From Umbelopsis ramanniana AG (Eukaryota; Mucoromycota; Umbelopsidomycetes; Umbelopsidales; Umbelopsidaceae): a DNA stretch of 64,000 bases. The number at the start of each line of letters is the position of its first letter. Within the stretch, counting starts at the first letter, position 1. Positions 37,078 through 48,135 of the stretch are shown in pieces. Under the pieces are notes generated by a model. That model saw only the letters and a program-made list of their open reading frames with translations. It was not told the DNA's origin and did not search any database. The stretch spans positions 39,800 to 103,799 of the forward strand of contig NW_026252157.1 of assembly GCF_025399195.1 (NCBI RefSeq), written 5' to 3'. Made by a program: the position numbers and the translations under genes.

Positions 37078-39853
37078 ATGTCAACCCCTCCACCACTACA
37101 TTACTATTGGTACTGGAATTTCGAGGCATTTTCTCTATAAATGTTAATCACCCATTCAACCCTTATTCAATTCAACAGGTTCCATGCCGTTGACAAGCCG
37201 TTAAGCGACCCAATTCAGCAAAGACGCGAACAGAAGCAGCAGCAAACTGCCCCACTATCGCCTACAACAGTGAAGCCTCCCAGTGAGGACTCATCAAAGC
37301 TGAATAGCACTCCCCAAAAATGGGTACGCTTTTCAACTCGCGATAATGAACTTCTTGAACAGGCTTTTCAGGTAAGTAATAGGAGGTGATATCAGGAGGC
37401 CAACGGATATTTCGAGAGCGATTGAACAATTTATTTTAGACTGGTACACCGAAAACTGTTCTTGTGAATGAGGATCAACTATTTGAGGTCGACATAGATA
37501 AGCGAGTCATATCAGCCGCTTATTGGGAGAGTGCCGTATACAAAGTATGCAGGGCTACTTGGTTTACCAGAGGAAAAGATGGTTCTCAATGGATGCCTTG
37601 CGATGAGGAGTTTGCGCAGCACATTGAAGAAGGCTATCGGTGAGGCATAGGGAAAATTGTCCATGAATAACGGAGTTTACAGCGAATGGCCACAATTAAC
37701 TTTCCGTCTTGAAATTCAGAGAACATAAACCGTGGAAAACGGATATCCATATCCCCATTATACCCGCAGCTAGCATTGCAGATGCTCCAGTACATATGCC
37801 AGGTTTTGATGGATTAGATACCCCTTTAACATTGGATGATGCGGAAGCTTCGTCGATGGAAATGAAATGGCAGCTTGCTGATCCCAATACAGAGGATTAT
37901 ATTGTGTATACCAGCGCCGATACGGCATGGCTGCTCTCGTAAATACCATCATTCCACTTATTGTAGGATGGTAACATGCACACTAACCAATTCGTTTGAC
38001 TGCACAGAGACACTACTACAAGCAGAATCACCAAAAGTATCTTCATGACGCTGACAAACAATCAGAATTTGGGCGGAACAAGATTGATAAGAGGCTACCC
38101 AGAAGTAAAACAAGGTGAATCTGTCGGTATAGGCAGTAAGTCGAGGCAACAATCCATATCGGAAGGCAGTGAAGATAAGGAACCGGTCAGCCCAGAAATG
38201 ACGGATAGCGAAATGAAAGATTCAGAAAGAAGAAAGCAAGAAATGGAAGATTATGAAAACGAAAAGTCAGAAGACACACGAGAGATCGACCACTTGATTA
38301 TTTGCATCCATGGGTGAGCATTTTGGCCATTTCTCTCAAACCAACCATGATTATGGCTAAACCTTGCTTACACTTGCTTAGAATTGGACAAAAAATGACG
38401 GAACGTCTGGGCCTCAACTTTATACACGGTGAGTAAGAGCGTTTCTTACTCCAACAGCGCGCCTTTAAAACTCATAAAAACGATTATATCAACAGACATA
38501 AATGTTCTGCGAAGAGGAATTAAGGAAATCTTTGCAGCGTCGATAGCTGTCACACCGAACCCCAAGAAAAAAAATGGCATACAAGTACTACCAATTCTTT
38601 GGCGGCACCAGATCCGCTTTGGACTGGGCAACGAAGATGAGGATGAAAAGAACGATATGAGTCGACCAGATGTAGAAGAAGGGCAACCGACGCTTGAGGA
38701 ACTTACCATCGATGGTGTACAATCAATACGGAACATTGTGTCTGACGCGTTACTGGACAGTAAGTTACTAATTTAAGACATGAGAAGATTATAATTTACT
38801 GGATGCTCAGCTGGTATTTCAACTTCAAGTCCCTCTTTATATGACAAAGTATCGGGATCAAATGTTGTCCATCATCTCTGGAGAAATCAATCGAGTATAC
38901 AACCGATTTTTGAGAAATAATCCAGGTTTTTTGGCACGGGGCGGCAAAGTATCAGTCCTTGGACATTCACTCGGGGTATGTTGTTCTCAATTACAATGGT
39001 ACAGTGCTGTTAACTTCGCACTAAACGAAATCTTTCTTTGAGAATCTAGTCAGCTCTTGCATTTGATCTTTTAACGCTACAACCTTTCGACGAAGGAGAG
39101 AAAGCTAGAGTTTTGGATGGAGAAAACAGAAAAAATAGATCGTATATATCTTCTCAGTACAATCCTCATGATGAGTTCGCGGATAGGCTCCCACCGCTCA
39201 ACTTCACCATCGAAAATCTGTTCTGCCTTGGTTCTCCAGTGGGTCTTTTCCTACTAATTAAAGGCAGTAAAATAGCGTCACGAAAGCTTCTTCAGCATGA
39301 CCGATTGCACCTTGAATCGCCTTCAGCAAATCCGGTCTGTTATCCAGATTGTGAAAACATTTTCAACATTTTTTATCGGTCTGATCCTGTTGCATACCGC
39401 TTGGAACCACTCATTGCACGCCACTATACAGCGAATCTCAAACCCGAACCAATACCGTATCATAAGGGTGGCCTGAAGGGAATATTTGATGCTGGTTATA
39501 ATGTCGGATCTGACATTGCCAGCAAGGCTGAAGCAGTGATTTTTTCCTTACGATCTAGTGCAACCTCTTGGTTTCGACGAGACGAGATGCCTACAGCGGA
39601 ACAAAGAGATACCATCTTGGATGAGCCCGAAGAAATATCCATGTCTAATCTACCTCCTCCTACTCCAACTACAATGCGTTCTTATGCTACTGGTGCCGAA
39701 CGCCTGCGGATGCTGAACAGCACCGGGCGTGTAGACTACTTTATCCAAGAGGGCATACTAGAAAACTCATATCTCAGTGCGCTACAAAGTCATCTCAGCT
39801 ATTGGAATGACACTGACGTAGCTGCCTTTCTAATTAGATCTGTTTACAAATAG
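37078..39853 (+). CDS. DDHD-domain phospholipase (intracellular phospholipase A1 family)
   Basis: Nine exons: 37078..37109, 37179..37371, 37440..37639, 37720..37938, 38008..38313, 38382..38428, 38496..38759, 38830..38975, 39050..39853; 736 residues. The family hydrolyses phosphatidic acid and related phospholipids; yeast Ddl1 is a homologue. Visible features are the N-terminal HYYWFHAVDKPLSDP, a WWE-like segment with VRFSTRDNELLEQAFQ, the lipase entry HLIICIHGIGQKM, the substrate-side GEINRVYNRFLRNNPGF, the nucleophile elbow GHSLGSALAFDLL (Ser about 467), and the DDHD region NFTIENLFCLGSPVGLFLL, IFYRSDPVAYRLEPL, and the late RVDYFIQEG. Exon 8 begins at the acceptor CTTCAAG because that gives DIPLYMTKYRDQML, as in the family. 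Exon 1 is 32 nt. Confidence 0.93.
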
Positions 39854-40078
39854 CTACATTGAGTCGTTTACAATAATTTCGTAGAGCTGATATTGTCGTG
39901 TCGAGTCCCAGCTTGCCTCGATAGGTTTCAGACATCACTGGTGGATTTGAGGACCTACCGTCCCTACTTTTCGCCATATTAGATATCATGAAGGATTATA
40001 TCAGAAAGTCTTTAATAAACATACCACATTTGATTCATTACCTATAACACAGAATTGGCTACATCATATACTGTTTAT
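39854..40078. other. Intergenic sequence downstream of the DDHD gene
   Basis: AT-rich sequence between the DDHD stop and the transposase fossil. No inverted repeat or target-site duplication marking the far end of the element was found by eye. Confidence 0.4.
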
Positions 40079-40521
40079 TGATTAATACAGCTTCCCGGGT
40101 GCTCATCAACATAACCTATCAGGAAATTGGAATGATTCTCTGTTAGCTTAGCCTTACGTCCGACTTCTGGCTCTTTGCCACTTACCGGTAGACGTCGTTA
40201 CTCACCGTCATTGCATTTTTCAAGATAATGACCATGCTGTCCTAATGTTGATCCCAATCAAACGGGCGGGTCTTTTGCAGTCTTTCCCTGCTCAATCATG
40301 TAGTCAATCAATTGTTCGCTTTGATGCGCAGTGTATCATCTGTATGGTCCTGTCGTCTTTGGTTCACGTACCCGTTTGGTGGAGAGTTTAACGACCACTG
40401 CGGACACTACTGATAATATCTGTTGTGGTGCCACCATAATAGTATCAACATCCATCAACTTCTCAACGGGACTATCAGCGTCATCAAACACGCTTTCGTT
40501 TCCATGTTCCAGGCTGGCATT
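40079..40521 (-). pseudogene. Decayed transposase N-terminal (helix-turn-helix) fragment
   Basis: Read on the minus strand, three open pieces in shifted frames follow one another. The first (about 40337..40521) is acidic then basic, ending KRVREPKTTGPYR. The second (about 40258..40333) reads TAHQSEQLIDYMIEQGKTAK. The third (about 40079..40260) has GINIRTA in one frame and RRLPVSGKEPEVGRKAKLTE, then HSNFLIGYVDEHPG, in another. Together they match, from memory, the homeodomain-like N-terminal region of Tc1/mariner-like transposases that are common in Mucoromycota. At least two frameshifts and several internal stops (after DPPV, after CNDGE, after SCINQ) show it is dead. The catalytic DDE part and the inverted repeats are missing. 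The identification rests on pattern memory and needs a search. Confidence 0.6.
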
Positions 40522-40821
40522 CCTCTTCGATCAAAGTCTCTACCGGTAGCATGTTATATTCTGTAGAAGCGGCATTACAGTATGACACAAGATCATTTTT
40601 TCGTCTTCAACATTAGAATTCTTATTGTTTTATATGGAAAGAGGAATTCGCTATTGCTAGTGACATCGCAGCCTATAGATTATGGCAATAATACAATCAT
40701 GAGCAAACAAAGGGCAAGGACCTTAACCGCAGAATATGCTAAACTCTCTTTCTTCGTATTGACTTTTTCTTTTTTTTCATACAATGTACAGTGGCAAAAG
40801 CTTGATGGCGAAATTGCAAAG
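40522..40821. other. Intergenic sequence between transposase fossil and TFIIS
   Basis: About 300 bp. It may contain further decayed transposon sequence, but I cannot follow a frame. The last part should be the TFIIS 3' UTR. Confidence 0.4.
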
Positions 40822-42200
40822 TTAACAAAACTTCCAGCGATTTCCGCACAAAACGCAGGTAACAAAGGTCGTCATCGGCTCATCGGCAGAACGAGTTTGC
40901 ATCTAGGAATTATGGCCAGTCAGCAGAATGAAGTATACAATGTTCTAGCATCGAAAAAGAACGTACCTGGAAATAAGTAGTCTTACGACCTTTGCATTTA
41001 CCACACATAAACATGTCCGTTTCTGCTTGAGCCGATCCAGCGCCTCTAGCATTGAACAAGGCTTCTTCAGCCAACTTGCGGTCCTGAGCTTTCTTCTCCT
41101 CAGATGCCATATCCTATCAGGCATTATCAATAATCAGATCCTCACAATGGAAAGAATAATCTCACACGACTATGGCGCTTACCTCTATGCTCATGGTACA
41201 AAGCTCTTTGATACTAAGCTCACCACTAACGACACTCTCTCGTAGACCAGGGTTTCGCTTATTTTTGAGATTGAGAATCAGAGATCGAACCTTGTTCTTA
41301 TATCCATCTGTAACGCCTCCATAGTCTTCAAACAAAGTAAGTTCTATTTTCTCGGCACGCTTCATAAGCAGATCGGAGTCTAGTAGAGAACATGTAAAAA
41401 TCAGTGTCATCGACCTTTTTCATGGCTAATTGATTTTCGCATCCTACCAGCAAAGCTTCCAAGGCCAATAGCAGCATACACCATTTCTATGGTTTTGTCA
41501 CGAGGGGTATTTCCTGTTGGCTTCACTCGCATTTCATCGCCTTTCACAGTGCGTGCAACAACAGGTGCGTCGGATGGCGTATTAGGGCTTGATGCTATTG
41601 ATGATGCAGCTGACGGTGTAGTACTATTGGATTTTGGTGCTAAAGATAGAGATCAGAATACACTGATAGTGAACTGAATCATTGTTGGTTCGGAAACTTA
41701 CTAGGCTGAGGGTCAACCTTCGCTGGAGCCTTCGGTTGCGGCGTAGACATCACATCGTCTTTCCATTTTTTCACAATTTCTTTGGCTCGTCTGGATACAG
41801 CAACATCGGAGTGTGTCCTCAGTTTTCCGAGAACTTTACCAATGTCCGTTTTCTATAAGCGAAAATGGTGATAAAAGTTAGCACTGGAAAGTTTGTCAGT
41901 TGACAGGTACACCATGATTTTACTTTCAGTAGATCTTGAGTAGCCTTGACTTTGGCTAGTCTATCCATAACATTCATCAGGTCCTGTAGGTTGGTATGTG
42001 ATTGGCATCACGCATGTCGGTTAGTAGATCGTTCAATAGAAATTACAAAATTGTTCATTGTGGAGGCAAACATGCCACGAGATTCTACTTAATGAGAATC
42101 GAAAGAAGTCTTATTGCGATCAACATACACTAATTCTACCATCTTCGCCAGCTTTAGTCAAAGCCCTTTTGGCTTTGGTTATGTCTTCAACTGTGGCCAT
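40822..42200 (-). CDS. DST1: Transcription elongation factor TFIIS
   Basis: Seven exons: complement(40822..40902, 40967..41113, 41183..41379, 41448..41639, 41702..41852, 41924..41983, 42129..42200); 299 residues. TFIIS rescues backtracked RNA polymerase II by stimulating transcript cleavage in the polymerase active site. Domain I (LW/TFIIS N-terminal domain) spans about residues 1-85 (TDIGKVLGKLRTHSDVAVSR, RAKEIVKKWK). A Ser/Pro/Thr linker is followed by domain II (TIEMVYAAIG, YKNKVRSLILNLKNKRNPGL, MSIEDMASEE). The C-terminal zinc ribbon has CGKCKGRKTTYFQ, the acidic catalytic hairpin RSADEPMTTFVTC and CGNRWKFC. All four zinc cysteines and the DE pair are present. The length matches the family. 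Confidence 0.96.
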
Positions 42201-42993
42201 CGAGATTCACGTACTCTGCAAAAACAGAAAAAAAATCCCCAAAAAAATTTCCCCGCGATACAGCATTTTTACCTCGCCATGCTTTGGCGATCACATGACT
42301 AGTAATGAGTTGACCAAGGCGATCGATGTACATCGACGTTGAACCCTATTCTGATAGAAATTGCTCTTGAAATAAGCTATCGTTTCTGAACGCTGGTAAA
42401 ATCCTTTACCACACATTTTATTCTTCACTGTATTATTCCAAAGTAGAATTGGGAGCCATATCTTGCCCTATTTTATCATAGGTACCTGAGAGTCACTTTA
42501 TTCAAATGGTCCACATAATTATGTATCGATATAGCAATTTTGTTTATAGATTCCTCAGACGCTGATAAGATATCTGGGCAATAGGAAAACTTGGTCTGTC
42601 ATAACAATAGTTTATGGCTTTATCTAATGATATCAGTTAATTGTTATAGCTATATGCATAAGATTATTCATCTTCGCTACCAGAAAGTAATGGCACCTGC
42701 GGTGAAAGATTAGACTCCTATTTCTCTTTTTTACCATTCTGCGACGGAAAGTGGCGATATAAAAAGTCTGATCTTTCTAGAGAGTTCAGCCGTATTGCAA
42801 AGTTTTCTAGTTGTTACTTCGGTGCCACGAATTGCGTTATGGCCAAGGCGGGCCAATCATCGCAAGGCCAAGCCGCCATTCTACACTCCGGTATAATACA
42901 GTCTGCATACCGCAATCGAAATGACCGCTCGACACATGCATGCCATCCAAAGTTGAACATGATAGAACATGCAATGGCTCGGGTTGACCTTGG
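42201..42993. other. Intergenic region upstream of TFIIS
   Basis: About 790 bp, AT-rich, with no supportable gene except the doubtful minus-strand model that begins to its right. It should contain the TFIIS promoter near 42200-42400. Confidence 0.45.
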
Positions 42994-43293
42994 CTAGTAT
43001 AGTTTAAACGAGTAGAGACTTTTATGGCCAAACTCTCGTTGACGGTTTTCAGAATCGCAGCAGACCAAAGGTGCTGCAATTGACTTGAACGCAATTGAAT
43101 CCAAAACGGACTAACATCTTCTCGGAATAATGGTGTACAACAACCCATTTACCAATTTTTGTTGAGCGGTGATCATGGGAGAGTTTTCCAACCTCAATGT
43201 CTGTGCTCGATTGGCAGCTGAGATGGGACTGGGCTTGAATTGGAGATCACGCAATTTCGTCCTCCAAGCTTGCGCAAGCACTTGTAAGCACAT
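42994..43293 (-). CDS. Possible small orphan protein, two exons
   Basis: I do not recognise this. A minus-strand frame from ATG 43293 reads MCLQVLAQAWRTKLRDLQFK and continues PSPISAANRAQTLRLENSPM to a GTAAAT donor (exon 43153..43293). Across a 42-nt intron it joins in phase to SVLDSIAFKSIAAPLVCCD, ending at a stop at 42994 (exon 42994..43110); 85 residues. The intron is shorter than almost all others here, and no domain is visible. It could be a young gene, part of a longer gene, a transposon scrap, or chance. Confidence 0.25.
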
Positions 43294-43382
43294 ACAATAG
43301 AAATAATTATATTATATGGTTTCGGGTCCACCTCACCGCTTCCTTACCTTTGTTCCTCGACGACTTCTTTACTCAGCAGGCC

Positions 43383-43398
43383 AAAAAAAAAAAAAAAA
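43383..43398 (+). repeat. Poly(A) tract, 16 bases
   Basis: An uninterrupted run of 16 A about 150 bp upstream of the dioxygenase ATG. Poly(dA:dT) tracts of this kind often exclude nucleosomes in fungal promoters. It could also be prone to length error. Confidence 0.8.
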
Positions 43399-43545
43399 GC
43401 TGGTTTCTCTCTTTGTTTTATTATTTTTTATACATTGGTTCCATACTCTCCCAATAGAAACCCTCTCCCTGCGTTGCCTAAAAAAAAATCCAAAAAAAAG
43501 GAACGCCAAACAATTCGCACTAGCAATAAGTCGACCTATCTGGAC

Positions 43546-44776
43546 ATGAGAGCAACAATATCCGAGGACTTGAAGTCCTTTTCTGGGCAACCATTTCCTC
43601 TCATCATGTCAAACGACGACAACATGATATCTAATGAAGAAGATGCAGTCAGTTGGATCAAGGATTACAAACCGGCAATATTAGATTGCTTGCAGCAACA
43701 TGGTGCAGTCTTACTTAGATCAATGCCACTCGATGTACCTGAGGCGTTCTCACTCTTTGCACGAGCATTCAACTTTCCAAAGTTCAGATATATCAACGGC
43801 GCCGCTATCCGCCACAAACATGCTATCGAAGTCTACACGGAATGCGAAATCGATGCTAGCCTGTATATCTTCCTTCATCATGAGTTAGCTCAATCCACTG
43901 AATATCCTAGATATGTTCTCTTTTTCTGTGAACAGCCTGCTGCCAACGGAGGAGAGACAATGCTCTTGTCGTCAATCGACTTGCACGACAGAATCGAAAA
44001 GGAAATGCCGGAATTCGTCAGAGAACTGGAAGCCAAGGTAATGCCTAGCTCCTATCTGTTGAAATTGCAATATGACAGTCATGACTAATCTAGAGCATGT
44101 CAATCAGGGTGTGTTGTACACAAGATATATGTCCGAGTATGACATGAACGACGGGAATGGAAGGGGTTGGAAAAATAGCTTGTGGTCCAGCACAAAAAAG
44201 CAAGCCGAGGTAAGGACCCAATTTTTTTATTTAAAGGTGGCGCCTCCACGACATGCATTATATTAACCTACTTTATGCTGTTCTGCAGAACGAAATGACA
44301 AAACTTGGTTTGACCTGGGAATGGCTTCCAAACGAAGGGCTGCTGACAAAGCTGAGAGCGCCAGCGATACGAGTTCACCCTCAGCATGGCCGAAAAGTAT
44401 GGTTTAATCACATAACAAACAACCATCAGATCATGTAGGTCACCTTTTTCCTCCTCACCACATCCTCCGCCAGATCCTATAAAATAGTCAACTTAACCTT
44501 TTCTTTCTGTTATACAGCTGCCGCCACAAAAGATTACATCCAGAAGCCCTTCATTTGAGCAACGTCACTTTCGGAGACGGTTCTCCGTTCCCAGAGGATA
44601 AATTGCATCGAATTATTGAAATTCAGCAAGAACTTTGCTACGATGTACAGTGGAGACATGGCGATGTACTATTAATTGATAATTTTGCTGTCCAACATGG
44701 ACGGCGACCGTACGATGGATCCAGGAGGAATGTCTTTATCAGTTCCTGGGGAGCTGAGGACGGCTCAAGCTTCTAA
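43546..44776 (+). CDS. TauD/TfdA-family Fe(II)/2-oxoglutarate-dependent dioxygenase
   Basis: Four exons, 43546..44037, 44108..44209, 44289..44434, 44518..44776; 332 residues. The family oxidises small molecules using iron, oxygen and 2-oxoglutarate. The iron ligands are visible as HHE (in IFLHHELAQ), an HxE variant, and the distal His of NFAVQHGRRPYDG, with Arg in GSRR for the cosubstrate. Other family motifs are HGAVLLRSMPLD, FFCEQPAANGGETMLLSS, KVWFNHIT and WRHGDVLLIDN. HxE instead of HxD is known from clavaminate-synthase-like members. The exon 2 start at 44108 was chosen because it gives GVLYTRYMSEYD in frame. The frame runs upstream to a TTG at 43435, but ATG 43546 is the first Met that fits. 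The substrate is unknown. Confidence 0.87.
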
Positions 44777-45032
44777 CTTACTTAGTGTTATACCGTTTAC
44801 TCAGAGCTGCCAGGAAATGAGTTGTAATTTTGAAATATAGACTCGCAAACATGCGAAATAAAAAATAACAGTATGAATCCGATTTATTGTTGAATATAGT
44901 ATTCTATATGGGTTGAGGTATACATGATGTTAACTTTTGACGCGAATATACATTATTGAGTGAGAAAACAAAACCAGCAAGTAGACAAGAAACAAAACAA
45001 TCTATTCTATCTTTTCCTCCGTCTGGACCAAC

Positions 45033-47203
45033 CTAATTGTGAATTGCATCACGCCAGGATCGAAGGTTTTTAGGGACACGTTTCCATGTTGAAGGCTTGA
45101 GTATGCTCACACCTTCAAGTGGGTCATCTCTCTTACGGCCTTCGAATTCTGCATTGTGCCTAGATAAAATACGACTGTTTAACACAAGAACTTTTCTAGC
45201 CATAAATGAATCTATGCAACTTACAAAATGATCTCTTCTCGACCGGTTATTAAGTCCACCTCTGCTAATGGGATAAACTTGGTTTTCATGATGACCTTGT
45301 AGCCAACATAGAGCACGACGACAATGGGTACGCCAATGTAGCAAGCGACTAGCGATACAGGATCGATTGGATCCACTGACCAGTACGAATAACCTTGTCC
45401 TACTAAAACAAATGTACACACCGCAAAGGCGAAGATAGGGCCGAACGGGAAAAGTCGTGCTTTAAATGGTAGGTCATCAACACTATAGCCTTGCAAGACA
45501 TAGGCTCGTCTGAATTGGAAGTGGCAGACTGCTATGTTCAACCAAGCGATCAGTCCAGCAACACCGGAAATAGAAATCAGCCATTGATATACCACACCTA
45601 CAATTATATCATTAAAAGGTCAGTAGCCGCACAAGGTACCTCAATGTTACCCCTTAACCTACCATTTCCGAAGAGAGAAGACAAAAATGCCAATCCACCT
45701 ATCAAGGTAGTCAAAAGGACACAATAGATGGGTACGCCTTGTTTGGTCAATTTTGTGAAGATTTTGGGAGCCCGACCTTCAGATGCTAAGTCGAACAATG
45801 TTCGGCTAGATGCATACAATCCAGAGTTACCAGCCGATAATACGGTGGTAAGAATAACCGCATTCATAAAATCTGCAATATGATATGTTAGGTCAATCTA
45901 TCGTACTTGCAATATGCAGTAACCGAACTCACCATCAGCGCCAGCTAAACCAGCCTTTTGGAAAACCAGAGTAAATGGCGACGTAGCGATGTTTTCAACG
46001 CTGGCAGATAGCAGGGATGGATCATTATATGGAATGATCAGACCGATGATAAACAAGGAACAGATATAGAATAACAAGATTCTCCAGAAAACCTGCTTGA
46101 TAGCTCGAGGCACCATTTTGCGAGGATTTTCAGTTTCTCCAGCAATGACACCAATTAGTTCAGAACCTTGAAAACTGAAAGCCGCTAACAAAAATGTGGT
46201 GAAAACACCCATTCCTTGGAATGCGCCAAGTTCATAATTTTCAAAGCCATATACATGTCCTCCAACAGCTCCGCTTGCCACCAAAATACCGACGATGATG
46301 AATATAATGACAGTTATGACCTTCAGTAGTGCCAGCCAATATTCCGTTTCACCTGAGGTTGATAGTCAGAATGAGATCAGTCAATCGAAACTCCGCTTAT
46401 TCACTTTTGGCCATCCTTCCTCACTCACCATATCCTTTGACCGAAAATAAGTTCAGTGCAAGCATGAAAATCAAAAAAATAAGTGACCAGATCCAGCCGG
46501 GTACATCTGGTAGCCAATAAGCCATGATAATAGATCCTGCTGATAGTTCTACAGCCAAAGTAACAGCCCAATTGTACCAGTACTATCGGTAAACGTCTGA
46601 GTTAAACTGTCAAACGAAAAAAAAAAAAAAAAAAGTGGGACTCAGCATGAACGTACGTTCCATCCAAAAGCAAATCCTAGTGCTGGATCGAGGAAACGAC
46701 CGGCATAGTTATTGAAACTGCCAGAAATAGGGAGGTAGGTGGCCATTTCACCAAGGGATTCCATCATGAAATACACCATAACACCAGTGATAGCGTATGC
46801 AACAAGAGCACCTCCAGGACCGGCTTGGGCAATCGATGCGCCTGAAGTCAAGAACAATCCTGTGCCAATAGTACCACCCAACGATATCATAGTTAACTGC
46901 ATTGCGTAGGTTGTCCGCTCGTTAGTTCGAAGAAGTATAGAATGGTGTTCATGCTGACTGTAGTCTGGATCTACTTACATGGCGAGCTTTCAATGCTCTC
47001 TTCAATTCATGTGGTTTCTCTGGCACTTCGGTCCCTTGAGAACTGGTGACGGACTGTATGCTGACCGTGCCATCGTCGTTAAAGTTAGACAATTGCTTGA
47101 GTTTAGGAGATTGTCCAGTTATACTACGACGGGTCTTCATGGCCTTCATCGGCACCATTTGCTCATCTATCACAGAAGAATTCGTCTCTGATCTTCTAGG
47201 CAT
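45033..47203 (-). CDS. Amino-acid permease, APC superfamily, basic amino-acid type
   Basis: Seven exons: complement(45033..45159, 45225..45597, 45663..45872, 45933..46352, 46429..46582, 46657..46896, 46979..47203); 582 residues. It belongs to the yeast amino-acid transporter family (Can1, Lyp1, Gap1) of the plasma membrane. The first membrane helix starts MISLGGTIGTGLFLTSG; other conserved parts are GMGVFTTFLLAAFSFQGSEL, AGETENPRKMVPRAIKQVFW, and LSAGNSGLYASSRTLFDLAS, the last typical of the family. Around 12 hydrophobic helices can be counted. The 75-residue N-terminal tail is hydrophilic with several Lys that could be ubiquitin sites. The motif set looks closest to lysine/arginine permeases, but specificity is inference. 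An 18-A run lies inside the second intron. Confidence 0.9.
46617..46634 (+). repeat. Poly(A) tract, 18 bases, inside a permease intron
   Basis: On the coding (minus) strand this is an 18-T run inside the 74-nt intron between exons 2 and 3. It lies nearer the donor than the acceptor. Confidence 0.85.
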
Positions 47204-47480
47204 TAGAAAAGATGTTCAACTGTAAATAGTTGTTTAGAAGAAAAGAAAGAAAAGAAAAAACAGTTGGATCCAAAAGCTCAAATATGGCAAAAAATTGCTG
47301 ATGGTCGGAGGGATCGGAATTTTAAAGAAATTTTTTTGACGTCTGAGAATTACATTTTGTAACTTTGACTTGCCATATTTTCGCTTAAAATCAAGTTACC
47401 GATTGATATGAAAGTTTGTATGAAAAGAAGGTCAAAAATTATAGATAATAAAGGATCAAGAAATTGTTGAGAGTACCTCA
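47204..47480. other. Upstream region of the amino-acid permease
   Basis: AT-rich sequence upstream of the permease start at 47203. It includes purine-rich AAGAAAAGAAAGAAAAG near 47240. No confident element is seen. Confidence 0.4.
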
Positions 47481-47897
47481 ATGGTCAATATATACGCTGG
47501 ACAAATCGCTACTTCCATGAACAATAGTGTCATGATGAAGTGTATCCTTCTGATAGTGCGTTGTCTGGTTTTATACATGGTAAACGAGGTACTTTTTCTT
47601 TCTTATAAATCTAGTACAACGTTTTTTACTAGTGAGGAAGCAGGTGCTCATCTAGTCTTGAGAGCTGAGATGGACCGTTTATGCGGATCGGACTTGGCTG
47701 CACGATATCAATGCTTCGTCCGTTCATTTGCAATGACGAAGCCAAACAAACACCCCTCTTTTAAATATTGGCTTACGAGCATGGCTGTAAGTGGTTTCAT
47801 GGGATAGTGTCATCTCAAGTGAGATGACCATGATTGATAGGCGAACTTGTATAGAAATTTAACACACCATAGCATTTACATCAAAACAAGGCGATAA
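47481..47897 (+). CDS. Possible small orphan membrane protein, two exons
   Basis: I do not recognise this. The frame starts at ATG 47481 and has an N-terminal hydrophobic segment (CILLIVRCLVLYMVNEVLFL), then a mixed helical stretch with YQCFVRSFAMTKPNKHP. A GTAAGT donor after 47786 joins in phase, across a 54-nt intron ending GATTGATAG, to a short last exon (47841..47897) ending KTRR; 120 residues. The good donor and intact phase make it more than noise, but there is no domain support. It lies between the permease and kinesin promoters. Confidence 0.3.
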
Positions 47898-48093
47898 ATT
47901 CATTGTCAGGTCAGATATTGACATTAGGGATCATATCAAGATGATTACTGCTGAATGATTGTTGTTGTTGCTATCTACACGTTTTCAGAGAGGTAAATAA
48001 CGCTCAGACTGCAAGCCACTGACCTGGCGGGCTGGGTACTTTGCACTGTGTGACTGCTACTTAGTATGCCGCTCGCGTCCGTGAGTTGGATGC

Positions 48094-48109
48094 ACGCGAC
48101 CGGTCGCGT
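48094..48109. promoter_or_regulatory. Perfect 16-bp palindrome upstream of the kinesin gene
   Basis: The sequence ACGCGACCGGTCGCGT equals its own reverse complement and ends 26 bp before the kinesin ATG at 48136. Each half carries ACGCGA, one base from the MluI cell-cycle box ACGCGT, and the centre is CCGG. It could be a dimeric transcription-factor site for a mitotic gene. That role is inference. Confidence 0.5.
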
Positions 48110-48135
48110 TCACTAACTTGACAATACACCCGACC

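Noticed and set aside
39854-44776. Secondary-metabolite or defence gene cluster around the dioxygenase
   Set aside because: The neighbours are TFIIS, a transposon fossil and a permease. No polyketide, peptide or terpene enzyme, nor any regulator, accompanies it.
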